NCBI GenBank assembly: GCA_033296885.1
Contig: MU863931.1
Coordinates: 166,460 to 230,459, forward strand
Length of the DNA stretch: 64,000 nt
Direction of reading: 5' to 3'
From: Triangularia verruculosa
Lineage: Eukaryota; Ascomycota; Sordariomycetes; Sordariales; Podosporaceae
The notes under the pieces were generated by a model. That model saw nothing but the letters and a program-made list of their open reading frames with translations, ran no database searches and had not been told where the DNA came from. Position 1 is the stretch's first letter. Every line of letters starts with the position of its first letter. Below, one piece after another: positions 11,200-22,202 of this stretch. The position numbers and the translations under genes are program-made.

Positions 11200-13152
11200 A
11201 TCTGAAACTGTTGAACTTGAGTTATGATATTTGTTAGAAGATCAGAATTAGGGAAACATATGAAGGCGAGAAAGATTTTCTTACAGGTAACAGAGAAAAT
11301 TTCCCTGTGGTCAGCGGCGGGGGTCGGCGGAAGAGAGCTCGGAGGGCACAAGAAGATGAGGTTTTGTGGAAGAGGGGAGGGTTTGGAAGAAGTGAGAGAG
11401 GTAGAATAAATACCTGCGGAAGCCTACCACTGGCCCGGCCAATCAAATATCAGGCCAGCGGAAAAGAAAATTCGCAGTGCCAGGTGCCTTGCGAGGAAGC
11501 AATCCGGGACGACGGGGCAGGCGCTCGCGCGCCATACCAGATCTCTAGTACTTCATTGTCAGAGGGAAGGGAAGGCCGGTCGACGCCGAGACTTGACGAC
11601 TAAGCAGAAGAGAGTCTGATGATAGAAGATGGCTACCTGGTATACATCGAGAAAGCTTAGACGATTTCTCTTTTTGGGCCTTGGAAGATGTGACGTTGAA
11701 GTTCATTCAGCAATAAGCTGGCCTTCATGAAACATGATACCTGGAATGTGTCCGAGGTTGTATCATAGTTGGTAGAATTCTGACATGCCAAATCAAAGTC
11801 CTCGGAGCCCTAGACTACGAGTTTAGTGGAATCTAGTCTGATGAACGTAAGTGAAATGCTATGGAAGAGCAAACAGGCCTACAAGAGCAGGTTCCTAAGT
11901 GAATTGATCTTATAAAGAGAGTCAGAGAAGCCATTAATAGGACACGCTCCCGTAAACTAGTGACTTGGGCAAAAACTTGATAAGATTGCTTCAGAATGCG
12001 CTATCTGTACATGTCGGTCAAGTTTTGTATATTGAGGTTTTGGCATAAAATTTGGGGGCGACGGCTATCGGGTTAGGTCAGGTAGGTATTGTGAAAATCT
12101 GCAATCGAGAGGCACGTTGGGTATCTTGCTTGTAACTGGAACCAAGAGCAGTATGAAGGCAATGGAATCAAGTCACTCTCGACACGGTGCTCTTGAAGCT
12201 TGGGAAGAACCGGAAGCTCCTTTGAAATCCATGAATTAGGGGCTAAATGACCCTGCGACTAAGAGGGTCGCCGGAAAATACGTCTTTCTCATGTGTATGG
12301 GACGTTCAGCTGTTACCTTATCTTACTGCAACTACCCTCAGAGCTTTGCGGTCCATTAATAAGAGAATTGATCCCGTTGATTTGTAAACTGATAGCCGAA
12401 AGTCAACCACAAAGAGACAGCTGTTTGATTACCACTCCTTAAATTAATAGGGAATCGTCCGAGCTTCTCTAGCCTTGGATCAGACAAAAAGAACCAGACC
12501 AATGCCCAACAGAAGTACTCTTGCAAGCATCAGCATATCACGCCACTTAAAACGCACCAATTTGAGAGTTTAATATCAGGGAATATCTTCTGTAAAGGGA
12601 ATATTTTAGCTGGGACGAACTATAGCCAATGGTCTGCCTTGTTCTAATCGAGTTGCTAAAAGACAAACAAGTTTAAGAATAAAGCAGCATCCCAGCACAT
12701 TACGGCAGGTACTCAAAGCTACCTACCTTATACAAGCTGGACCAATCATCGTTGAAATCACATCCGATGACAGCCAAGAACACCATCCCACTTCAGGTAC
12801 CTATCCAGCCCCATATCAGCTGTCCTCGTCTGCATCTCAAACAGCCCGTGATAGTGGGCTTTTCCCGCCAATGCAGTGTGACGCTAGACTGACGCTAGAC
12901 GTGCTGACATGCATGATGATCTCGGCTGTTGGTTACTTTCGCTTTATTCGGCCTAGATTCAACACCTCATTGTGGTGGTGCTATTTGGCTGCAAAGATCT
13001 CAGCTCGTTTGCTGCGGGGTACAAAAAGGGGTCTTCATACCCAAAGTTCGGACTACCTGTCATTCATCTTTGATGAACTTTTCTTATCACCTTGCGTCGG
13101 TTCTTTCGTCCGAGCTCGATTCGGCTTGTCATTGCGAGACATATTGGTGAAA
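11200..13152. other. Gene-poor spacer 11200-13152
   Basis: This is the divergent upstream region of the coiled-coil gene (minus) and the acyl-CoA dehydrogenase gene (plus). Most of 11600-12850 is AT-rich with no open frame that looks coding. The open frame of the dehydrogenase extends back to 12871, but that part reads as non-family sequence and is taken as 5' flank. Confidence 0.5.
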
Positions 13153-14507
13153 ATGCCTATTGATTTTCATCTTTCGCCATCCCAGGAAGGGACGTATCAG
13201 GCTGCTCGGTCCCTTGCCCGCAATCTGTTGTTGCCATCCAGGGAAGTCTATCAGCAACACCCAGCTAATTCACCTTTGCGTTTCCAATCGACCCAACCCA
13301 CTTATGCTGCTGCTGTCTCTGCTGGTCTTCTCAAAGGCCAAATCTCTCCTGCACATGGCGGTGCTGGTGGGACGTTGATCGAGTCAGCGATTCTAGTGGA
13401 AGAGTGCTACTCTGTCGAACCCTCCACTGCTTTGACCATCTTCGCCACTGGACTCGGCCTCACACCTCTCAACCTCGCTGCTGGTCCCCAGCATGCTGAA
13501 TTTCTCGCGCCTTTTCTCAGCGGGGAAGGCAGCCCTTTGGCTTCGCTTGTGTTCTCCGAGCCAGGTGGTGTTGCCAACGCCCTGGAAAAAGGTGCAAAGG
13601 GCTTTCAAACAACAGCCAGACAGGAAGGTGATGAGTGGGTAATTAACGGGGAGAAGATGTGGGCTACCAATTGTGCAGGGTGGGACTTCAAGGGGTGTGA
13701 GCTTGCTTGTGTGGTCTGTCGAGATGTCACCACGCCGCTTCAGGAAGGACAGGACCCGAAAGACAAGGTGATGATCATTTTGGTTACCAGGCAAGATCTG
13801 GATAGGAATGGCGAGGGTAGTTTTGAGGTGCTGAGACATGTGGCTACACCGGGACATACTAGTGTTTCCGGACCACATGTGAGGTACACCAATGTTAGGG
13901 TCCCGGCGAAGAACGTCCTGTGCCCGCCTGGTCAAGGAGCACAGGTTGCGTTTGGGAGCTTTGACGGCAGTGCTGTTTTGGTGGGTGCGATGGGTGTTGG
14001 TTTGATGAGGGCGGCGTTTGATGCTGCCATTGCATTTGCCAAGCGGGATGACAGAGGAGGAGCGGTTCCATTGTTGGAGAGACAGGCTGTTTCGGACTTG
14101 CTGAGTGGTGTCAAGATGCAAACTGAGGCTGCGAGGGCGCTCACTTGGAAGGCCGCTCACGCGATGGAGAATGGACCAGGGGATTATGATGCGAGGAGGG
14201 AGTTGGCTCTGGCCGCCAAGGTGTTTTGCAGCGAGGCAGCTGTGAAGGCTTGCACGGACGTGATCAACGCTGTTGGAATGTAAGTGGTCCCATGACAACG
14301 GGAAGAAGTCGGGAGCTAACCAGAACGTTTTGTAGTACGGCATACGACCTCGACCAGCCGTTCTCGGATCTTCTCAACACGGCCGTCGTGTTGCCCATTT
14401 TTGACGGCGGCAATGTGGGGATCCGAAGGAGGCACCTTCAGCAGCTAATGCTAAAGCCGACATACGATGCATGGGCGGCGACTTATGGTCCATCAGGAGG
14501 GTCATGA
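13153..14507 (+). CDS. Acyl-CoA dehydrogenase family protein
   Basis: An FAD flavoenzyme that would introduce an alpha,beta double bond into an acyl-CoA or a related thioester. Exons 13153-14279 and 14336-14507 give 432 residues, a normal length for the family. The intron at 14280-14335 has a GTAAGT donor and TGTAG acceptor, and the join reads AVGITAYD. Family marks include the N-terminal helical domain (YAAAVSAGLLKGQISPAHGG), the FAD-contacting strand LASLVFSEPGG, then VINGEKMWATNC, and a C-terminal helical bundle ending in FDGGNVGIRRRHLQQLML. The start at 13153 (MPIDFHLSPSQ) is where homology-like sequence begins. No organelle-targeting signal is obvious. Whether it serves beta-oxidation or a pathway is not visible. 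Confidence 0.88.
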
Positions 14508-15149
14508 CGGTTGGCCGGATGCAGGTCCGTGACGGAGTTAAGTGGATAACCCCGGGTACCGGGGACCCACTTCCGGGGATACCCAGTTTCGGCTCCGGGT
14601 GGGGTCAACGAGCGCTTCCATTGACAACCAGAGCTACGACGAGAAACAGTTGATTGCAATTCGTGATGGTACAAAGATAATCAAATTAAACCTTCTTCTG
14701 ACATCTGACGGCGATGGTTTCTAGGTGTCTACGTTGCCTCGGGTTTTATGTATTTCTCAACATGCATCCTCAAGTCTAAGTCCGGTGCTCCGGACGCAGA
14801 TGCAGGGATCGGCTTTCCGGCCGTTCAACCTTCCGAAGCTTGCAGTGTGACCTTCAGGTTCATCTAGCACTATGTAGAAACCGTTCAGGGGCAGGCACTA
14901 AGCGTCCAACATACAACCTCGCATTTAATCAATTTCCCCTGAAATCCTCGACTCAAACATCGCCAGTTAGCTCAATGACAGCTCGAAGCTAATAATCACT
15001 GACGCCCTTGAAAAGCTGCCAAACCCGTACCAAGGATATCATCGACTCCGGTCCCGAAATTGCATTGCGACTGACCCTCCCTTTCTCTCTTGTACAAGCA
15101 GCACACATCGTCATTCCAGGTGCACCGCTCTCCACCAATACCAGCCACA
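14508..15149. promoter_or_regulatory. Spacer with GC-rich inverted repeats
   Basis: Between two plus-strand oxidoreductase genes. It contains a perfect inverted repeat CCCCGG-GTA-CCGGGG at 14550-14564 and another, GTCCGG-TGCT-CCGGAC, at 14780-14795. Both carry CGG/CCG triplets of the kind Zn2Cys6 regulators bind. This may be the SDR promoter; binding is inference. Confidence 0.3.
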
Positions 15150-16204
15150 ATGGGATCCAACAACGCCAATTTCAGCGCTGCCTCGCTCTTCAGCGTGGAG
15201 GGCATGGTAGCTGTCATTACCGGCGGTGGTACCGGTATGTTTTCAATAGCTTGGACCACATGTGCTTTACGGCCAGTTATTCTGACATTTTCTCTCTCAC
15301 CAAACCAGGTATCGGCCTCACCATGGCCCAGGCCCTCGCAGCAAACGGCGCCTCCAAGATCTACCTCCTCGGCCGCCGCAAAGAAGTCCTCGAAACCGCC
15401 GCTCTCACCAACCCCTCCGTCCTGATCCCCCTCCAATGCGACGTCACCTCCGAATCCTCCCTCCAATCCGCCGTCGACACCATCACCGAGCAATCCGGCT
15501 TAATCAACCTCCTCGTCGCCAACTCCGGCGTCCTCGGCCCCTTGAACGGCTTTGACCCCTCCCTCTCCATCTCCGAGCTCCGCTCTAGCATGTTCAACCA
15601 AAAGACTATGAACGGCATGACCGACTGCCTCAACGTCAACGTCACGGGCGCCTTCTTCACCATTGTTGCCTTTTTGGAGCTGCTGGACAAAGGGAACAAG
15701 CATGCCGTCAGTGGGAAAGGAGGGAAGGTCTTTGGAAGACCGGATAAGGCTGGAAGTGATGTCCCGAGCATCCAAAGCCAGGTCATTGTCACGAGCAGCA
15801 TCGCTGCCTACAGCCGGATGTCTGCATCCAAGCCGGCTTATGCGGCCAGCAAAGCCGCTATTTTGCACTTGACTAAGCAAACAAGCTCTAATCTGGCGAG
15901 GTTTGGCATCAGGGTAGGTTCTCTTGGCGCACCTTCTGTTGATCTTGCTAACTATTGTCTGTAGGCGAACGCTCTGGCCCCTGGATTGTTCCCTTCCGAA
16001 CTTGCATCTGGATTGATCAATGGCAGAGACCCCGGGACCGAGTCGACGGATGATCCGCGCTTCATCCCCGCGAGGAAGTTCGGTGGCGACGAGGAGATGG
16101 CGGGTACGGTGTTGTATTTGGCGAGCCGCTCGGGAAGTTACTGCAACGGGATGGTGTTGGTCAATGATGGTGGAAGGCTTGCTGTGATGCTGGGGAGTTA
16201 TTGA
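15150..16204 (+). CDS. Short-chain dehydrogenase/reductase (SDR)
   Basis: A classical SDR that would reduce or oxidise a carbonyl/alcohol with NAD(P)(H). Three exons (15150-15234, 15309-15913, 15965-16204) give 309 residues. The cofactor motif is rebuilt across intron 1 as TGGGTGIG. Downstream are CDV after the second strand, NSGVLG (the NAG position), the catalytic Ser in VTSSIAAY and the Tyr-Lys pair in YAASK. The C-terminal loop ANALAPGLFPSEL and a final NDGGRLAVML are typical. Introns are 15235-15308 (GTATGT...CCAG) and 15914-15964 (GTAGGT...TGTAG). It follows the acyl-CoA dehydrogenase in the same direction, which could hint at a shared pathway, but spacing alone is weak evidence. Substrate unknown. 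Confidence 0.9.
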
Positions 16205-17345
16205 TCCGATCATTTTTCCGTTCAGGTTGGCAATAGGTACCTAGGCAGACAACATGTACACAACATGCATCAAGAGATGGACGTGGGCACCGTTCTTGAC
16301 TGATGCTTTTCTGTGTTTCACCAGTAGCACTACCAGGTACCCATATTGGCTCCTCTTGTCCAGATAACGTATGTATACCTACATTGAACTGTGGCGCCCT
16401 TTCGCCTTTCCGCTCTTTCGAAATCTACGGCTTGAGTAACCTCAATGATGTTTAACTAAATGTATGGAAGGGAATACGAGGTACCTAAACTGAGCTGCCT
16501 CCTTGGAGGCCAAGGTCTGTTTGCCGTGGACAGACCTCAAGCCTCTCCCAGGCTGGCCAGAGTTCCCCAGCTGAGGCTGGTTGCCAAGAATGGTCTGTGT
16601 GACACCACGCTCCTGCTTTTGCCCCGCCAATCATCAATCCGGAAGGGAACGCTGCGGCGGACACGATTGTCCAAGTTGCTTTCTTAGTGCCTGGCTAGTA
16701 CGATGCCCTGAAAGCCGTCGCGCAGAGAAAGGTGATCCCCCAGAAATCCAAGGTCACTGCTGAATACCTATGTCTAATAAAAAAGCGGATGAAGATCCGT
16801 CCAATTGTCTCACACTCGACAGCCGTTCCTTGTCCCCGCTGCAAGCCATTCCCTGCCAGCAACATCATCTCAAACCGAGAACACGACTCAAAACCCCAAG
16901 AACTCGGCAGGCGACGTCTCCTGCCTCAAATCATGTGAAACGAACATTATGGCCCGGATCGTATCTCTCCGGAGGTTCGAGATCGACTTGCACTTCGACA
17001 CACCTAGAAGTTGCCACCTTCCGCAAACCATGACCCTGACCGGAGAAACTGGTGCCCAGCCATTTGTCTCGAACAGCAAAGGTGGCAATTCGCAAACTAT
17101 AAAGGTCCAGGCTGCTCGCCTTCGGAACGGCCCTCTCCCGCGACATCCTCACGGCCATCCCACACATCCATCAACTCCCTTACCTCCATACCTGACCATT
17201 CGAGTCTGGCACTCAATCCGAATCTTTTCTCTTCACTGCCGGTCAGCCATTCATTCCGTTGCAGCTTTGAAAGCTTGCCAACACAATACCACCTTGTAAA
17301 CCCATTCTTTTTTCAGCAAAATACTCGCAATTCCCCAACTTCAAC
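16205..17345. other. Intergenic spacer 16205-17345
   Basis: No convincing gene. The last 250 bases before 17346 are pyrimidine-rich, as is usual upstream of fungal start codons, and probably form the 5' leader of the small secreted protein gene. Confidence 0.45.
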
Positions 17346-18080
17346 ATGAAGATTACTTCGGTTTTCGTTCTCGCCTCGGCCCTGGGGGCTTATGCTGCTC
17401 CTCGGATCGTCAACACCAGGGACGTCACGGCTGATCAGCTCGGCATTGAGTCTCGCGACGGTGGGAAGTCTGTTCCCGGCGTTGCCCTCCGTGACGGAAG
17501 GGTGGCACTTCCTGCTGCTCGTCCTGGCGGTCGTGCTCGACGCTCCAGCACCAGCAAAGCCAGTCGTTCTCAACTTGACTTTGAACACAATGACGTGATT
17601 GAGGCTCGCGATCCGCAGCGGGATCGCCAACCGCCAGGTGGTGCTCCGCCTGCGGGGGGGCGTGGCGGTGGTGCTGCTGGAAGACCGTTCCGGCGCTCTG
17701 AGGACGACAACATTTCAGCAGACGACAGCGCTGGCTCTGAGATTATTGAAGGAGATATCTTCGAGCTGACCGAGGCCAACCTCGCCGCCAGAAATGCGCA
17801 ACTGGCGGATGACCTCAGCGACAACGACTCAGTCCTTTCCAACGATGACACCAATTCGGTATTGTCGAACGACGATAATGACTCCCTTTTCTCCGTGGAT
17901 AGCCAGCCTGGGAACCCCGCCGCCGCCCAGCCGACAAGCCCCCAAACCCGGCCTCCTCCCCCTCCTCCCGCTCTTCCCACGCCTCTACCGCTGGCACCGC
18001 CTCCTCCCCAGGCCGCTCCCATAGCTGGTGCGGGTGCTAGACCACTCCCGCCACCTCCTGGTCGCCCATTCAAAGCCTAG
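17346..18080 (+). CDS. Small secreted, acidic and proline-rich protein
   Basis: A 244-residue protein on one open frame. Residues 1-17 (MKITSVFVLASALGAYA) form a clear signal peptide, probably cut before APRIV. The mature chain has three parts: a basic N-terminal part with dibasic sites (RARRSS, PFRRSE) that a Kex2-type protease could cut, an acidic middle with near repeats of NSVLSNDD, and a C-terminal poly-Pro stretch ending RPFKA. No Cys-rich effector core and no enzyme domain are visible. It may be a cell-wall or extracellular disordered protein, or a processed precursor. I do not recognise a family; the coding call rests on the signal peptide and codon-consistent composition. Confidence 0.65.
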   Translation: MKITSVFVLASALGAYAAPRIVNTRDVTADQLGIESRDGGKSVPGVALRDGRVALPAARPGGRARRSSTSKASRSQLDFEHNDVIEARDPQRDRQPPGGAPPAGGRGGGAAGRPFRRSEDDNISADDSAGSEIIEGDIFELTEANLAARNAQLADDLSDNDSVLSNDDTNSVLSNDDNDSLFSVDSQPGNPAAAQPTSPQTRPPPPPPALPTPLPLAPPPPQAAPIAGAGARPLPPPPGRPFKA

Positions 18081-18505
18081 GCAAAACACACGGCTAGACT
18101 TGATGGTGAGGATGATTTGTATGAGGTTGAACCGACGTTCTTTGATGTGCTAGGAAGATATCGTGAGCGGCGATGTATATAACGGGAAACCTGTTTGTGA
18201 TCGACAGGTGTAGTTGGGTGTGTGGATTAGGTACCTACCTATCTGTCAATTTTATTGACCACGTATCAGTCATAATACAAATAAAACTATGTTTCAAGCA
18301 GCTCTGCTTCATGACGAAATTAATGGTTTCAAATCTTCTTACATCGATTCGCCCATAAGGTATCTTGGAACTTGGAGCTACGAGGTAACGTACCAACTGG
18401 GAAACCCCCGAATCCCATTAACCCCGCCTGATCTTTCTCTCCTCATAATATTCTGACACATTTTTCAGTGATTGAACACAGCAAATAATTTCATGTCCAG
18501 ACATC

Positions 18506-19126
18506 TCAATGAAAGTGAGATAGCAATACACGCGACGCCGAATGCAAACTGCGGGTCGTTGTCTTTGCTGAGGGACTTTCATCTTCTCCCCTTTGATCTA
18601 GCAACCGATTCTCCACAACAGCATCTTGTGCAGCGTCTGACACATCGGCTCGTTTAATCAGTTCCTCGCTCATTATATCTTGTCGCTCTCGGGGACCATT
18701 TCCGACATGTGCTGCTTTGCTTGCTCCTCTGACCTGGTCTGAAAGACTTTCGTTCCTTTTGCCTAGGCCTTTCTTGTAATCGTGGTTATCGCTGTCTTCG
18801 CTTACACTGTCGAGTGTTTGCCCTTGTCTGTTAATTGACAGGTTGTTGTCTACCTCTGACTGTGGACTTTTATCTATGCCGTTGCTGTCGACTAGAAATA
18901 AACTAGCTGCTGTACTATCTGCCAGTGATAGTGTAGTGGCGCTATTATTCCAGTTATTCTGAAAGCAACGCTGATCCCAGCGAGTCTCCCCTGCCGTTCT
19001 GTCCGCAATTTTATAGCGAATAACGATCAAACCGGTGTCATTTTGGTGGGAAGTCACCCATCTCTTCTCTAACTGCACTTTCAAACCGATGTTATCCTCT
19101 AATATCAATTGTAAAACCTTTACCAT
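18506..19126 (-). CDS. Doubtful hypothetical protein
   Basis: An uninterrupted 206-codon frame with a true ATG (cat at 19124-19126). The product is hydrophilic and Asp/Ser/Asn-rich, starting MVKVLQLILEDNIGLKVQ and ending RVLLSHFH. It has no transmembrane segment, no signal peptide and no domain that I recognise. It lies in a gene-poor tract beside tRNA-like repeat sequence, so it could be a relic of a mobile element or a chance frame rather than a gene. The length of the frame in AT-rich DNA is the only positive argument. Confidence 0.3.
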   Translation of the reverse strand: MVKVLQLILEDNIGLKVQLEKRWVTSHQNDTGLIVIRYKIADRTAGETRWDQRCFQNNWNNSATTLSLADSTAASLFLVDSNGIDKSPQSEVDNNLSINRQGQTLDSVSEDSDNHDYKKGLGKRNESLSDQVRGASKAAHVGNGPRERQDIMSEELIKRADVSDAAQDAVVENRLLDQRGEDESPSAKTTTRSLHSASRVLLSHFH

Positions 19127-19474
19127 TAATCTAGGTAATCTGATCTCGGCTCCTACTAACTTCCTTCGTCCTAGCTCCCGTTAATAAGACTGTTTTGGAG
19201 ACCGTCCACACCTATACATGCTGTTTTGGTAGCTTCCCGAGCGCTCGATCGCGCTGGAACCCCGCCCACGCACGCCTAAGATCCAATCTTTCTGATCTGA
19301 TCACTTCTGCAACTGTCAAACCCATCGATGTTAACGCCAGCTACTGAGGGAAAGGGAAAACCCTGCGTCACAATCATTATCAGCATTGTCTAAAGCCTTA
19401 GTTCGATAATAGTTGTGTTACCGGCTTGGCAATTGGGAGTAATGTAAGTTCCTGAAAATGGGGGACTTGAGTGG

Positions 19475-19725
19475 AGAGGTAAAAAGAAAAGAAAAGAAAA
19501 AGGCAAAGCCCCCAGGATCGAACTGGAGTATAATTGTCTGTGTAAAGGGCGAGCTGACACCTACCGAAGTCGGTGTAGGCCGGGAGCTGCTAGGGCTACT
19601 CACAGGATTAGGGAATTGGCCCTTAAAATCCATTTTCCAGATATGGGAATTGAACCCATAACCTTCTGCCAGTGCACCTTAATTAACGTATTAGCCAATA
19701 CCGCTATGCTACTTCGCTTGGTATT
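19475..19725 (-). repeat. tRNA-like dimeric element with pyrimidine tail (SINE-like)
   Basis: Read on the minus strand there are two pol III B-box/T-arm-like motifs: GGTTCAATTCCC near 19646-19657 with flanking complementary arms, and CCAGTTCGATCCTGG near 19511-19525. A box-A-like TAGCATAGCGG lies about 50 bases before the first. The element ends in a CTTTT-rich pyrimidine tract at 19475-19505. Complete cloverleaves cannot be folded by eye, so tRNA pseudogenes or a SINE are both possible. A similar layout occurs at 31040-31290. Confidence 0.4.
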
Positions 19726-20563
19726 TACTCGTAAGTAAAGTCAAATAAAAGCCAGTGTGGGCATTCAGTGGCAGCAGCAGCCTTTCCCACATAGAACCCT
19801 AATGCTTTTCATTGCACCTCATTCACCATTGCACGATTCCCAAACCAAGCGATATGTGCGTACTCCTTTGCCTCGCAATATTATACTTTTGCGGCTGTGA
19901 TCCTGAGGGCGGATACGCAACGGGCCAAATATGCGCACCCTCCATCTTTGTTTACAGACCCCTTTTCAGATCAGCCATCACTGCTGGAAGGCTACAGATT
20001 GTCTACAATGCTGTTGGAATGTGTAAAGCAAAGATTATGACGGATGTTGCGATGTTGGATGAGTGAAACGGCCCCTCAAGTATCAAATTCACAAAAGCAC
20101 TCGACATCTCACAACTTCTAGTTGCGATCAGGTAGGCAGCCAACAGTATACTGTTGATGCTGGCCTGGGTTCCAGTTAGATACCTAGGCATGTTGGGATG
20201 TGTTTGGATGGAAGAGAGTCACAAAAATTGTAATTTCACTCACAAGAATTTTTATCGTTTAAGCACCCGGGGAGATTCAACATTTCGTCGTTACCGAAGC
20301 TACCAGTATCTTCCATCCCTCTCCCGCTTATTAATTTGACTTATCTTCGGACTCAAGATTCCAATGTTTATAACCATCTCTCTTATCTCTAACATCACAT
20401 CACCGCCCTCATCATCTCAACTACTCAGTCCCTATATTCTTTGTCGAGATACCTATTATCAACACTATTTACTTCCTTCCATTAATTCCGTCATTGCAGT
20501 GATGCCTTAATAGAGCTTTCTTTATTTCTATGCAACCGTCTAGGCGATCTACCTATCTTCCTG

Positions 20564-22202
20564 TCAAGAACTGCTGACCTTCCGTTTCATCTCAAGGTCC
20601 CGGACACATGAGGAGTGTTCTGAACGCCACCTGCCGGTGAATGACAACGACAAACATCGAGTGGAAGAGTACCCTATGATGCTCTGCCGTCTGAGCCGAC
20701 ATGGGCAAGCCCCTGGAGAATCATGGAAGTCAAGCATTGGACATTCCAGGCCAGGCGTCCCCAAGGGCAGTTCCATGGCATCAACTGTCTTCTGGTTGAG
20801 CTCTTGTCTCACCTTTTCCAGAATCGTGTTGCCCCCCAGTTGCAGTCGCTTCTCATCCCAGAAGACGTAGCCCCAGGTGCGGTAGCATAGCTCAATTTGC
20901 TTCACGCAGACCTTGCTATCTGGCAAAAGCTTTATGGCGGGTGGCGCCCCCTCTTCGACGCTCGAATGCTTCAAGCCCCTGACGAGGTCTCGAATGTGGC
21001 ATCGGTACCAGTGTTCGGGTGCGCTTGGAGGAGATGGCGGTACGCCTCCGCGCCAGCTCAAAACAGTGGGCATGACCGCGACAGAGAGCATGCTGTTATC
21101 AACGCTGTTTGGAGTGAGGAAGCGCGCCGCCCATCTGAGCAGGTCGTTGTGGCACTTGAGGCCATTGTTGTAGACAAAGTTGCCGACTTGAAGGCGACGA
21201 AGGACAGTTGCTGACTGGCCCGCCTGACCGAGATGATTCGTAAAATTCTGGTCTCCGAACGCGCGGTCCAGCTCTAGAAGCGCGTCAGGGTTGTTGACGG
21301 CTCGTTTCCTCCAAGCACTCAAAACATTGGTTGTGCTGTAGAGCAAGAACCCCTCGATGCATTGGACCTGCTCAATCTCCCACATCTTGAGCTTTACGCG
21401 CCCGTCAAACCATTCTAAAGCCGGTCGATTGATCCGAGCATTCTCGCGCAGCACCTCGAGGCGACAGGCGATGTGAAACCGGTATATGGCTGAGAGCATC
21501 CACGCCTGCTCGCACGCTGTCAAGGGAGGCTCCTTACTTGGCAGCCTGTCCAAGGCGATGGCGTCCTCGCGCACGTGAATGGCCATGCGAAAGAAGTGGG
21601 CTAGCGTGAAGTGGCAGAAGTTGACGCGAATTGGAGCAATGACCCTAGTGTGGTAGGTGACGATCTCTTGCAAGTGCTGGTCGCTGAGAGTGTCAAGAAG
21701 AGCCTGCGGCTCGAGCTGGCGATTCGCGAGGTAAGCCTGGACGAGCCTTCGACTCGCTCGCGGCCCCTCTTTCTGTCTCGCTCCATGAGCTGAAGGTTGG
21801 AAAGATGCAGAGGCCGACCCCTGTGTTCCAAGGGCAATGGATTGCTGCGATGATGGGCGATTTTGTTATCGATGGCGAGCGCGAGGAGAGCATCTGGAAG
21901 GACGTCGTTAAGAGTGACTAACGTTGACGAACGGAGAACCGCCGGGCGATAATGACGGTAGGTGCTGTAAAAGGCAGGGGATGCTCGGATCAGGGCCATC
22001 AAGTCAGGCAGCTGAAGATGACGCATTACCTCGATCCGAAGTTCAGCGGCTAGCCGCTCAAGTCTGCCGCCCTGGGGAATGCTGACCAAAACAGGAAGAT
22101 GCTATTACTACATTAGTCAAAGGTTGGGCATCGTGGTTTGTTTAGTGTGAGGTTTACCGGGACGATGGAGCTGCTGGAGCTGCTGGACGAAGATGACGCC
22201 AT
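20564..22202 (-). CDS. F-box-like protein; frame breaks once
   Basis: A protein resembling the large fungal family with an N-terminal F-box (RLERLAAELRIEVMRHLQLPDLMALIRASPAFY) and a long helical C-terminal part. An inferred first exon at 22158-22202 (Met-Ala, then a Ser run) is joined to 22101 by an intron at 22102-22157 with GTAAAC donor, TTTGACTAATG branch-like site and AATAG acceptor. Without it the frame lacks an ATG. Coding sense then runs in one frame to about 21740 and continues in another (QAYLANRQLEPQALLDTLSDQ). No good intron spans the switch. Either a short intron was missed, there is a sequence error, or the gene carries a frameshift. The client of this putative SCF receptor is unknown. 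Confidence 0.55.

Larger units (their letters stand above)
18081..20563. other. Gene-poor, repeat-bearing spacer 18081-20563
   Basis: An AT-richer stretch between the secreted protein gene and the second F-box gene. It contains one doubtful open frame (18506-19126) and a tRNA-like element (19475-19725). The remainder, including 19730-20560, shows nothing protein-like. Confidence 0.45.

Noticed and set aside
12871..13152. Upstream extension of the acyl-CoA dehydrogenase frame to 12871
   Set aside because: The extra residues show no family similarity or targeting signal; the protein-like sequence begins at 13153.
19418..19661. Short frames across the tRNA-like element on both strands
   Set aside because: They are by-products of pyrimidine tract and tRNA-like sequence.
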